A stretch of DNA of 64,000 nt from Oscillospiraceae bacterium (GTDB lineage: Bacteria > Bacillota > Clostridia > Oscillospirales > Oscillospiraceae). The position numbers and the translations under genes are program-made. The notes under the pieces were generated by a model. That model was given only the letters and a program-made list of their open reading frames with translations, did not search any database and was not told the DNA's origin. The stretch is from assembly GCA_017508045.1 (NCBI GenBank), contig JAFVZT010000024.1, positions 1 through 64,000 of the forward strand, given 5' to 3'. Each line of letters opens with the position of its first letter. Position 1 is the stretch's first letter. This document shows, piece after piece, positions 17,861 to 25,625 of the stretch.

Positions 17861-18751
17861 ATGAGCAAAGATAAAATCGTATTTGCCGTCGGGTTTTTTG
17901 ACGGGGTGCATATCGGCCATCAGGCGCTGCTTTCCGCTTGCCGGGATTTGGCGAACAAGCTGAGCTGCAAAGCCGGCGTGGTGACCTTTTCTTCTCATCC
18001 GGACGCTTTGGTTTCCGGCGCAGCGCCGAAGCTAATTAATACTGCCGCAGACAGAAGGGCTCTGCTTACCGCCTACGGTATAGACTGTGTTGTGGAGCTG
18101 CCCTTTGACAAGCAGCTGATGCAAATGCCCTGGCAGGAATTTTTCCGTCTTTTGGTGGAAGCTTACCAGGCGGCAGGTCTGGTCTGCGGCTATGATTTCC
18201 GGTTTGGCGACAAAGGACAGGGCAATGGAGCGCTGCTGCAGCAGGCGTGCCAGGAAAAGGGTATGCCCTGCCTAATTGTACCGGAGCAGAAGCTGGAGGG
18301 AATTACGGTTTCCTCTACCTATATTCGTCAGCTGTTGGAGCAGGGTGAGCTGGAAAAAGCCAATATATTCTTGGGACATCCTTACCGGCTGACGGGAAAG
18401 GTTGTTCCCGGACGGCAGCTAGGCAGAACTGTAGGTGTACCAACAGCCAATTTGGAATTGCCGGAAGCGCTGGTACAGCCCCGATTGGGAGTATACGCCT
18501 GCAAAGTGACGGCAGAGGGAAGACAGTATTTGGCGGTTACCAATGTGGGTAACCGTCCCACGGTTGACGGTCATCACATAACCGTAGAGCCATGGCTGCT
18601 GGATTTTAACGGGGATTTGTACGGAAAAACCGTAACGGTGGAGTTTTTTAAATTCCTCCGCCCGGAGAAAAAATTCCCGGATTTGGAGCAGTTAAGCCTG
18701 CAAATTCAAAAAGATGCCCAAAAAACAAGGGAATTCTTTGAAAAAACGTGA
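17861..18751 (+). CDS. ribF: Bifunctional riboflavin kinase / FAD synthetase
   Basis: Converts riboflavin to FMN and FMN to FAD. The 296 residues have the N-terminal nucleotidyltransferase domain (GFFDGVHIGHQALL at 11-24, SSTYIRQLL near 148) and the C-terminal flavokinase domain (GRTVGVPTANLELP near 188). There is no FMN riboswitch, as expected for this operon position. The rpsO promoter starts ten bases after the stop. Confidence 0.95.
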   Translation: MSKDKIVFAVGFFDGVHIGHQALLSACRDLANKLSCKAGVVTFSSHPDALVSGAAPKLINTAADRRALLTAYGIDCVVELPFDKQLMQMPWQEFFRLLVEAYQAAGLVCGYDFRFGDKGQGNGALLQQACQEKGMPCLIVPEQKLEGITVSSTYIRQLLEQGELEKANIFLGHPYRLTGKVVPGRQLGRTVGVPTANLELPEALVQPRLGVYACKVTAEGRQYLAVTNVGNRPTVDGHHITVEPWLLDFNGDLYGKTVTVEFFKFLRPEKKFPDLEQLSLQIQKDAQKTREFFEKT

Positions 18752-18760
18752 AAAATTTTC

Positions 18761-18789
18761 TTTACAATTGGGAAAACTTATGATAAGAT
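18761..18789 (+). promoter_or_regulatory. Promoter of rpsO
   Basis: TTTACA (18761-18766), 17-bp spacer, TAAGAT (18784-18789). It lets rpsO, and perhaps pnp, be transcribed independently of the upstream operon. Confidence 0.65.
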
Positions 18790-18795
18790 AGTCGG

Positions 18796-18912
18796 GCTGG
18801 CTATGGTCAGTGCATTTTGATGCCCACGGCTCAGTTTCGGGAGAAGGCGAAAAACGCATTCCACTAACCCATACTTGGCTGCCGGGAAATATTTTGAAAG
18901 GTGGAAAATACC
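18796..18912 (+). promoter_or_regulatory. rpsO 5' leader, probable S15 autoregulatory region
   Basis: About 115 nt lie between the likely transcription start and the rpsO ATG, longer than usual for genes here. It contains GC-rich complementary segments around 18795-18895. In several bacterial groups S15 represses its own translation by binding such a leader, but I could not match this sequence to a known S15-leader structure. Confidence 0.4.
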
Positions 18913-19179
18913 ATGATTTTGAAGGACAAGAAGACCCAGGTTATCCTGGAAAACGCTACCCACGAGGGCGACACCGGTTCTCCCGAGGTTCAGGTTGCTA
19001 TCCTGACCGCACGGATCAACGAGCTGACTGAGCACCTGCGTGTACACAAGCACGACAACCACTCCCGTCGTGGTTTGCTGATGATGGTTGGTAAGCGCCG
19101 CAACATGCTGGACTATCTGGCAAAGAAGGACATCAACCGTTACCGTGCTTTGATTGCCAAGCTGGGCATCCGTAAGTAA
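18913..19179 (+). CDS. rpsO: 30S ribosomal protein S15
   Basis: An 88-residue ribosomal protein that binds 16S rRNA helices 20-22. It has the family signature [17 protein letters not shown] and [12 protein letters not shown]. The ATG at 18913 (MILKDKK) is preferred over the in-frame GTG at 18901 because AAGGTGG is correctly spaced and it fits the family start. Followed by a strong terminator. Confidence 0.97.
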   Translation: MILKDKKTQVILENATHEGDTGSPEVQVAILTARINELTEHLRVHKHDNHSRRGLLMMVGKRRNMLDYLAKKDINRYRALIAKLGIRK

Positions 19180-19192
19180 TGAACAAAAGGCA

Positions 19193-19224
19193 AGGCGACG
19201 GATTCCCCCGTCGCCTGCTTTTTT
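19193..19224 (+). terminator. Terminator after rpsO
   Basis: AGGCGACG (19193-19200) pairs with CGTCGCCT (19209-19216), followed by GC and six T. It partly separates rpsO from pnp. Confidence 0.85.
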
Positions 19225-19271
19225 CAGCGGATCTTTTCCGCCGTCCGGAAAAATAATTCAGTCTTCACAAT

Positions 19272-19339
19272 CGGGAGAAGCTTTAGCAGTTGAAGGTGCT
19301 GTCAGAGAGTGACACCAGCTTCAAATGCTAAACCTCCCG
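19272..19339 (+). promoter_or_regulatory. pnp leader: Long hairpin in the pnp leader
   Basis: CGGGAG (19272-19277) and CTCCCG (19334-19339) close a long imperfect hairpin whose upper part (about 19284-19328) is a 21-bp arm pair beginning TAGCAGTTGAAG, with four mismatches. It ends 14 bp before the pnp RBS. In E. coli a comparable pnp leader hairpin is cut by RNase III and lets PNPase repress itself; the same logic is inferred here from position and shape. Confidence 0.6.
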
Positions 19340-19365
19340 AACACAAAAATTTAGGAGGTAAACAA

Positions 19366-21489
19366 ATGATTACTCGCAAACAGTATCCCAACCATCATGT
19401 ATATGAGATGGAAATCGGCGGCCGTCCCTTTACCGTAGAAACTGGCAAGGTGGCTGAGCTTGCCAACGCAGAGTGTATCTGCCGCTACGGTGATACCGTG
19501 GTGCTGACCACCTGCACCTGCAACCCCATCCCCAAGTCCGGCATTGACTATTTCCCTCTGACCATTGAGTTTGAGGAAAGAATGTACGCCGTGGGCCGTA
19601 TCCCCGGCTCCTTTAACCGCCGTGAGGGCAAGCCCTCCGACCGGGGCATCCTGAACAGCCGTATCATCGACCGCCCCATGCGTCCTTTGTTCGACGAGGA
19701 GCTGCGTAACGATACTGTCGTTACCTGCACCGTCCTTGCCAACGACCACGAAAATCCTGTGGAAATCGTAGCCTCTCTGGGCGCTTCCATTGCCATCGCT
19801 TCTTCCGATGTGCCTTGGAACGGACCGGTTGCTACCACCAATGTTGCCCACGTCGGTGACAGATATATCATCAACCCCTCTGCCGATGAGCGTGACGCCT
19901 GCGACTGCTTTGTGTGCATCGCCTCCACCTTTGAAAAGGTTGTTATGATTGAAACCGAGGCCAACGAAGCTCCCGAAGCTGTTGTGCTGGAGGCTATCCG
20001 CGTTGCCCATGAGACCAACATGGAAATCGTAAAGTTCATCAACGGCATTGTTGCTGAAATCGGCAAGCCCAAGTTTACCTTCGAAAAGGCCGCTGTAAAC
20101 CACGACCTGCTGGACGATTTGATTGCCTACGGTCTGCCCCAGATTGAAAATGCTCTGGATACCGATGACAAGAATGTCCGTGAGGAGCGTTTGACTGCTG
20201 CCCGTCTGGATTTCCAGGAGAAGTTCGGCGAGAAATACGAGGATTTTGAGACCCATATCGAGGTCTGCCTGTACAAGATGCAGAAGAAGGTTGTCAAGAA
20301 GTGGCTGCTGGAGGGCAAGCGCGTGGACGGCCGTGGCATGGACGATATCCGTCCTCTGGATGCCCAGGTTGGTCTGCTGCCCCGGGTACACGGCTCCGGC
20401 CTGTTCTCCCGCGGTCAGACACAGGTGCTGTCTATCTGCACTTTGAACACCCTGTCCGCAGCTCAGAAAATGGACACCATTTACCCCGAGGAGAACAAGC
20501 GCTATATCCACCACTACAACTTCCCCTCCTTCTCCACCGGTGAGGCAAGAGCTGCCCGCAGCACCTCCCGCCGTGAAATCGGTCACGGTGCTTTGGCAGA
20601 AAAGGCTTTGTTGCCGGTTATCCCCTCTGTGGAAGAGTTCCCCTACGCAATCCGCGTGGTTTCCGAGGTGCTTTCCTCTAACGGCTCTACCTCTCAGGGC
20701 TCTATCTGCGGCTCTACCCTGGCTCTGATGGATGCCGGTGTGCCCATTAAGCGCCCCGTTGCAGGTATTTCCTGCGGCTTGATTTCCGACCAGGAGACCG
20801 GCGAATGGAGAACCTTCACCGACATTCAGGGTGTTGAGGACTTCCACGGCGAAATGGACTTTAAGGTTGCCGGTACAACCGAGGGTATTACCGCAATTCA
20901 GATGGACCTGAAGAACAAGGGTCTGACTATGGAAATTATTGCCGATGCTCTGGAGCGCTGCCGCAAGGCTCGTCTGGTCATTCTGGACGAGGTGATGCTG
21001 CCCTGTATCCCCGAGCCTCGCGCTGAGGTTTCCGAGTATGCTCCCAAGATGATTTCTATGACCATCCCCGTGGATAAGATCCGCGAGGTCATCGACTCCG
21101 GCGGCAAGACCATCCAGAAAATCTGCGCTGATACCGGTGCAAAGGTAGACATTGAGGACGACGGCAGCGTATTTATTTCCGCTGTGGACTCCGAAGCAGC
21201 CTACGCAGCCAAGAAGATGGTGGACGATATTTGCTTCGTTCCCGAGGTTGGCAAGCTGTACTACGGCAAGGTTGTGAGAATTCTGCCCATCGGCGCATTT
21301 GTGGAAATCGCCCCCGGTCATGACGGCATGGTGCATATTTCCAAGCTGGAAAACCGCCGGGTAGAAAAGGTTGAGGATGTTCTGAACCTGGGCGATATGA
21401 CTTGGGTCAAGTTCATGGGCTTCGATGAGAAGGGCCGCGCAAACTTTAGCCGCAAGGACGCTCTGAAGGAAATGGAAGGCCAGCAATAA
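19366..21489 (+). CDS. pnp: Polyribonucleotide nucleotidyltransferase (PNPase)
   Basis: A 3'-5' phosphorolytic exoribonuclease of RNA turnover. The 707 residues comprise two RNase PH domains (about 10-230 and 310-540; second-core motifs [11 protein letters not shown] and [12 protein letters not shown]), a KH domain ([16 protein letters not shown] near 565) and an S1 domain ([20 protein letters not shown] near 635). The ATG at 19366 has AGGAGGT at the right distance; the longer in-frame start lies inside the leader hairpin. Very biased codon use suggests high expression. Confidence 0.97.
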   Translation: MITRKQYPNHHVYEMEIGGRPFTVETGKVAELANAECICRYGDTVVLTTCTCNPIPKSGIDYFPLTIEFEERMYAVGRIPGSFNRREGKPSDRGILNSRIIDRPMRPLFDEELRNDTVVTCTVLANDHENPVEIVASLGASIAIASSDVPWNGPVATTNVAHVGDRYIINPSADERDACDCFVCIASTFEKVVMIETEANEAPEAVVLEAIRVAHETNMEIVKFINGIVAEIGKPKFTFEKAAVNHDLLDDLIAYGLPQIENALDTDDKNVREERLTAARLDFQEKFGEKYEDFETHIEVCLYKMQKKVVKKWLLEGKRVDGRGMDDIRPLDAQVGLLPRVHGSGLFSRGQTQVLSICTLNTLSAAQKMDTIYPEENKRYIHHYNFPSFSTGEARAARSTSRREIGHGALAEKALLPVIPSVEEFPYAIRVVSEVLSSNGSTSQGSICGSTLALMDAGVPIKRPVAGISCGLISDQETGEWRTFTDIQGVEDFHGEMDFKVAGTTEGITAIQMDLKNKGLTMEIIADALERCRKARLVILDEVMLPCIPEPRAEVSEYAPKMISMTIPVDKIREVIDSGGKTIQKICADTGAKVDIEDDGSVFISAVDSEAAYAAKKMVDDICFVPEVGKLYYGKVVRILPIGAFVEIAPGHDGMVHISKLENRRVEKVEDVLNLGDMTWVKFMGFDEKGRANFSRKDALKEMEGQQ

Positions 21490-21542
21490 TTTGATTAAAG
21501 CCCCCGATGACTGTGAGAACCGGTAAAATCGAACAATAGATA

Positions 21543-21582
21543 AAATCCCCCCTGATGTAAGATAATAACATCAGGGGGATTT
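21543..21582. terminator. Bidirectional terminator between pnp and degV
   Basis: An AAATCCCCC-TGATGT stem (21543-21558 with 21568-21582, one bulged C) has A and T tracts on both sides and ends pnp and the convergent degV gene. Confidence 0.85.
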
Positions 21583-21623
21583 ACTATGGGCAAGCTCCTG
21601 CCGCATTATATTATAGTAGGCAT

Positions 21624-22484
21624 TTACCGCTGTTTGCCAAGGAAAAACAGCGCCAGTGTGCCGGGTCCGGAGTGAGAGCCGATAACAGCGCCTACGTAGC
21701 TGATAACAACCTCCTTGACACCGTAGGTTTCCTTCATAATTTTACTGAGATATTGGGCATCCTCCAGGCAGTCACCATGGGAGATGAAAACCGTATCGTT
21801 TTCTCCTGACAGCTGGGTTTCGGCAAATTTTTTCGCCAAGGCCTCGATGGAAGCCTTGCGGCCCCGGGATTTTGCCATACTGATTAAGTGTCCCTCATTA
21901 TCCATATGTAAAACCGGCTTGATTTGCAGCATCGTGCCAAGCAGGGCGGTAGTGGTGCTGATTCTGCCGCCCCGCTTCAAAAACGCCAAATCGTCCACGG
22001 TAAACCAATGGCACAGCTGCATTTTGGCAACCTCGCACCAAGCGGCCAGAGCGTCCAAGGTCATACCCTCATCCCGCTTGCGGCAGGCGTGCCACACCAA
22101 AAGGCCCTGACCCATAGAAGCACAGAGGGTGTCGATTACCCGGATTTTCCGCTGGGGATATTTTTCCTGCAGGTCATTTGCGGCAATTACCGCAGACTGA
22201 TAGGTTGTACTCAGCCCGGATGAGAAGGCAAGCACCAAAACATCCTTACCCTGAGCAAGCTCCGGCTCTATCGCAGCTGCCCAGCCCTCGGGATTGACGG
22301 CGGAGGTGGTGGCGGCTTCACCGGCCCGCAGACCGGCATAGAGCTTTTTCAAGAACTTATCCGTAAATTCGTTGTAGCAGCCACCCTTATATAATAAAGA
22401 CAATGTAACAACCTTCAGTTTAAGGGATTGATACATTTCGTTGGGCATATCACAGCAGGTATCGGTGATAACGGTGTAATTCAT
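21624..22484 (-). CDS. DegV-family fatty-acid-binding protein
   Basis: The 286 residues match the DegV/FakB family: N-terminal YTVITDTCCDMP, the SSGLSTTYQSA lipid carboxylate-binding loop near 88-98, and the C-terminal VGAVIGSHSGPGTLALFF. FakB proteins present fatty acids to the kinase FakA for phospholipid synthesis. No fakA (DhaK-like) gene is nearby. The ATG at 22484 is chosen for its AAGGAGTG upstream; a GTG ten codons earlier lacks an RBS. Confidence 0.9.
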   Translation of the reverse strand: MNYTVITDTCCDMPNEMYQSLKLKVVTLSLLYKGGCYNEFTDKFLKKLYAGLRAGEAATTSAVNPEGWAAAIEPELAQGKDVLVLAFSSGLSTTYQSAVIAANDLQEKYPQRKIRVIDTLCASMGQGLLVWHACRKRDEGMTLDALAAWCEVAKMQLCHWFTVDDLAFLKRGGRISTTTALLGTMLQIKPVLHMDNEGHLISMAKSRGRKASIEALAKKFAETQLSGENDTVFISHGDCLEDAQYLSKIMKETYGVKEVVISYVGAVIGSHSGPGTLALFFLGKQR

Positions 22485-22707
22485 AGAAAATACACTCCTT
22501 AGACGGTTTTTCACAATTATAACCCGAAGGGGGTGAAAGGGCTAGGCTCAATTTGGAGAAGCACCGATTTTTTGCCTCTTATGGGTAGAAATCCCCTCTC
22601 TACCGGCAGTAGAGAAGCTGACAGCTGATGGTAGAAAGCGGAAACTTAAGGCAAAGCCTGCTTATTTAAATCCTTTCCGCAGGAAACACCATAACTTTCA
22701 ACTACAT

Positions 22708-23118
22708 TTAACGGTTAACTTTCTTTTTACCTGCCAGGGCGGCAAACAGCAGGCAGGCCCACAGAAATATACTCAATACCCAGTGCTGACTGCACAGCAT
22801 CGGCACAGAGAACAAAATCAAAAACTCAAACAGCACGTCCCCCAAAAGTGCAGATCCGAACACGGAAAACACGTTGGCAACCAAAAGCGCCATCGTCAGC
22901 CCCAGGCTGATACAGCAAATCCAAATCAGCCGCTTAAGCTCCGGGGTTTCTTTAAACCGCAGGGCGTCTACAAGGATCGCCACGCCGGGAGTAAAAAATA
23001 CAAGACTCAGCAGTGTCAGCGCGATGCTCTGCAAATCCGATGGGTTGGTAATATGACCCAAGCCGGCGCATAAAATGTACATTACTGCCCAAATGGCGTA
23101 TAATAACCGTTTCTTCAT
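22708..23118 (-). CDS. Small multi-pass membrane protein of unknown function
   Basis: A 136-residue protein with about four hydrophobic segments (near 5-22, 28-50, 65-90 and 95-130) and a Lys-rich C-terminus (KKKVNR). A good RBS (AAAGGGG) precedes the ATG. I recognise no family. It is isolated: the 220 bp between it and degV hold no gene, and the 67 bp upstream carry only AT-rich spacer before the divergent promoter at 23186. Confidence 0.7.
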   Translation of the reverse strand: MKKRLLYAIWAVMYILCAGLGHITNPSDLQSIALTLLSLVFFTPGVAILVDALRFKETPELKRLIWICCISLGLTMALLVANVFSVFGSALLGDVLFEFLILFSVPMLCSQHWVLSIFLWACLLFAALAGKKKVNR

Positions 23119-23185
23119 AAATAACCCCTTTCAAAAGTATGCATCTATTTTACCTCAACCGAAAGGAAAACACAAGAAAAAACAC

Positions 23186-23214
23186 TAGACATTAACCTAA
23201 ATGCGTGCTATAAT
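23186..23214 (+). promoter_or_regulatory. Promoter of the ceramidase-like lipoprotein gene
   Basis: TAGACA (23186-23191), 17-bp spacer and perfect TATAAT (23209-23214). The predicted start near 23221 coincides with the first strand of the structured leader. Confidence 0.75.
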
Positions 23215-23220
23215 TTGGTA

Positions 23221-23325
23221 AAGATGCTAAAAGGTTTGCGTCGCTCCCAAACGGTTACATAAGTTCGTGGAATACTTCCCGGCAGCAACACTGTTTTAAG
23301 CAGAGACGCCAGACTTTTATCTTAA
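23221..23325 (+). promoter_or_regulatory. Structured 5' leader RNA of unknown class
   Basis: About 105 nt separate the predicted transcription start from the RBS AAAAGGAGTG. The ends pair: GTTTGCGTC (23234-23242) with GACGCCAGAC (23305-23314, one bulge), extended by AAAG/CTTT and AAGAT/ATCTT. Inside are GC-rich segments that can form further helices. A long closing stem at the very 5' end, immediately before the RBS, is the layout of a riboswitch or translational regulator. I could not match it to a known class. Confidence 0.4.
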
Positions 23326-23345
23326 TTTTTAAAAGGAGTGTACTT

Positions 23346-24593
23346 ATGAAAAAGCTGATTTCTTTACTACTTTGCACCATTTTGGTTCTGGGTGTATTCT
23401 CCGGCTGCAGTGGAAGCAGTCTGAAAGTGGGCTATGCCTATTTTGATATTACCCCCACCGAAAACATGCGCGTCACCCTGGGCGGCGACTTGACCGGTAC
23501 CCGTGACGTCCAGGTGGTTTACGACCGGTTGCCTGGTATGTGTCTTGCCTTTACTGACAGCGACGACAATACCTTTTTGATCTACTCTTTGGATTTGCTG
23601 TACGCTACCGGCACCTTGATGGGATTTATTCGTTCTATTTCCAAGTCAACCGGCGTGCCTGAAAACCAGATTTTAATCAGCACAACCCACTGCCACTCTG
23701 CGCCTCACCCCGACACCACTGTTCACAAAACAAACGCCAACTATATGGATATGGTGAAGCAACTGATGATTAAGGCGGGCAACGATGCTCTGGCAGACAG
23801 AAAGGAAGCCAAAATGCACACCGCCAGCGTAGAGCTGGAGGGTATGAACTCCGTCCGTCACTACCTTTTGATAGACGGCACTGTTGCCGGCGACAACTTT
23901 GGCAGCCAGAGTACGCCCATTGACCGGCCTGTGTCTGAATCCGACAAGGAAATGCAGCTGATTAAATTTACCCGCACCGGCGGCGAGGATATCCTTTTGA
24001 TGAACTGGCAGGGTCACCCCAAAAGAAACGGCACCGGTATCACAACCCAGTCTGCTACCATCTCCGGCTTAGAGCGTATGCGTGTCCAGCTGAAAGAGGA
24101 ACACAATACCCTGCTTGCCTTCTTCCTGGGTGCCTCCGGCAATGTAAACAACCAATCCCGTATCAGCAAAGATATGAAGTTTGTTAACTATCAGGACCAT
24201 TATCAGTACTTAGCGCAGCAGGCAATTTCCCAGCAGTTCAAGCAGGTCAAAACCGGCAAGCTGCTGTTAAAGAGCAATGTAGTTGGGGCAGCAGGCAAAG
24301 GCACAAACAAGATCAGCGTAAATATTTATGCTCTGTCCCTGGGTGATGTCGCCTTTGTGTTTGCGCCTTACGAAATGTTTAACTCCAGCGGCTTGGCCAT
24401 TAAGGCAGGCTCGCCCTATGATACGACCTTCGTTTCCACTTGCGCTATGGGCAGTGTGGGCTACATCCCCGATCAAGCCACCTTTGAATACGGCGGCTAT
24501 GAGGTCAACGGCTCTCAGTTCGGCAAGGGTGCCTGCGAAACCTTGACCGAAGGCTTTATTGCCCTGTTGAAGGACGTAAAAAGCGGAAAATAA
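23346..24593 (+). CDS. Lipoprotein of the neutral ceramidase fold family
   Basis: The 415 residues start with a lipoprotein signal (cleavage before Cys21, VFSGC) and continue with a domain resembling the N-terminal domain of neutral/alkaline ceramidases: VGYAYFDITPTE near 28, THCHSAPHP near 117 and MNWQGHP near 221. These His residues correspond to zinc ligands of neutral ceramidase. The loop that carries the nucleophilic Ser in true ceramidases (GDVSPN/GNLSPN) reads GASGNVNNQS here, so Asn replaces Ser. It is a cell-surface metalloenzyme candidate of unknown substrate. A larger paralogue lies at 25626. It has its own promoter and a structured leader. Confidence 0.75.
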   Translation: MKKLISLLLCTILVLGVFSGCSGSSLKVGYAYFDITPTENMRVTLGGDLTGTRDVQVVYDRLPGMCLAFTDSDDNTFLIYSLDLLYATGTLMGFIRSISKSTGVPENQILISTTHCHSAPHPDTTVHKTNANYMDMVKQLMIKAGNDALADRKEAKMHTASVELEGMNSVRHYLLIDGTVAGDNFGSQSTPIDRPVSESDKEMQLIKFTRTGGEDILLMNWQGHPKRNGTGITTQSATISGLERMRVQLKEEHNTLLAFFLGASGNVNNQSRISKDMKFVNYQDHYQYLAQQAISQQFKQVKTGKLLLKSNVVGAAGKGTNKISVNIYALSLGDVAFVFAPYEMFNSSGLAIKAGSPYDTTFVSTCAMGSVGYIPDQATFEYGGYEVNGSQFGKGACETLTEGFIALLKDVKSGK

Positions 24594-24614
24594 TAAAAAG
24601 AAAGCGGGGATCTT

Positions 24615-25070
24615 ATGAAGTGTCCCTTTTGCGGCGACCAGGAAAGTAAGGTTGTAGATTCCCGTCACTCCGAGGATGGCTTAAGCATCCGACGGCGGAG
24701 GGAATGTCTCGCCTGTCAGCGCAGATTTACAACCTATGAAACTGTGGAAAGCTTACCCGTTATGGTCATTAAGCGGGATGGCTCCCGCCAAGGCTTTGAC
24801 AGGAATAAAATTCTGCAGAGCATGGTTCGTGCCTTTGATAAACGGCAGGTATCTGCCGGTGATTTGGACCGGATTACTACAGAAATTGAACAGGCCATCC
24901 AAAACTCTTTGGAGCGAGAGGTCAGCACTGACCGCATCGGCGAGATGGTTTTAGAGCGCATTCGTCCTTTGGACGAGGTCGCCTATATCCGATTTGCCTC
25001 GGTTTACCGCCGGTTCCAGGATGTCAGTGGTTTTATTCATGAAATCAATTCGTTTCTGGGAGAAAAATAA
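24615..25070 (+). CDS. nrdR: Transcriptional repressor NrdR
   Basis: Represses ribonucleotide reductase genes in response to ATP/dATP. The 151 residues have the zinc ribbon MKCPFCG...RRRECLACQRRFTTYE and the ATP-cone domain (VIKRDGSRQGFDRNKIL near 51). Full length. No nrd genes or NrdR boxes were noticed nearby. The next gene begins two bases after its stop. Confidence 0.96.
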   Translation: MKCPFCGDQESKVVDSRHSEDGLSIRRRRECLACQRRFTTYETVESLPVMVIKRDGSRQGFDRNKILQSMVRAFDKRQVSAGDLDRITTEIEQAIQNSLEREVSTDRIGEMVLERIRPLDEVAYIRFASVYRRFQDVSGFIHEINSFLGEK

Positions 25071-25072
25071 TC

Positions 25073-25525
25073 ATGGATGATATTTTATCCCTGCTGCAGG
25101 ATTTTGATGTCAGCAAGTTTTTACCCACTCCGGATAAATTTATGAATTCTCTGGAGGGTTGGGTGCGGCTGTTGGTGCTGGCAGGTCCGCTGGTGCTTCT
25201 GTGTATGGGGCTGTGGAGATACTGCACACCCCCAAAAAAGCCGTCAGAGCGCATTACCTGGTTTCGGTATTGGGGTTTTGGCAGCAAGGAGGCCTGGTGG
25301 TATGCCCGGAGGCTATCTATCGTAGCATATCAATTCCTGGGTGGCGGTCTGACCGTTTTGATGCTTGTTATCAGCCTGTTTTTTAACGGTAAAAAGGCAA
25401 TGGATATGATGACAGCGGCTATGCTTTGCATTGCTTTTGAAATACTGGCTTTGTTAGGCATGTGGGTTTATATCTACATACAGGTAAAAAAGACCTTTTC
25501 CCAAAAACCGCACCGTAAAAAATAA
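25073..25525 (+). CDS. Membrane protein, possibly SdpI-like
   Basis: The 150 residues have three hydrophobic segments (about 32-50, 85-105 and 115-137). The sequence between the first two, with RYCTPPKKPSERITWFRYWG followed by EAWWYARR, resembles the Trp/Arg-rich loop of SdpI-family C-terminal domains, but the match is by eye and weak. It is translationally coupled to nrdR and followed by a strong terminator. Confidence 0.65.
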   Translation: MDDILSLLQDFDVSKFLPTPDKFMNSLEGWVRLLVLAGPLVLLCMGLWRYCTPPKKPSERITWFRYWGFGSKEAWWYARRLSIVAYQFLGGGLTVLMLVISLFFNGKKAMDMMTAAMLCIAFEILALLGMWVYIYIQVKKTFSQKPHRKK

Positions 25526-25530
25526 TTGAT

Positions 25531-25562
25531 ACTGCCCCCGGCAAAGTCGGGGGCAGTTTTCT
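25531..25562 (+). terminator. Terminator after the nrdR operon
   Basis: ACTGCCCCCG (25531-25540) pairs with CGGGGGCAGT (25548-25557), followed by T residues. Confidence 0.88.
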
Positions 25563-25625
25563 ACCATACTATGATAACAGTTTTAATATACATCCTAAAA
25601 TATGTTACTTAGGAGGAAATCAAAA

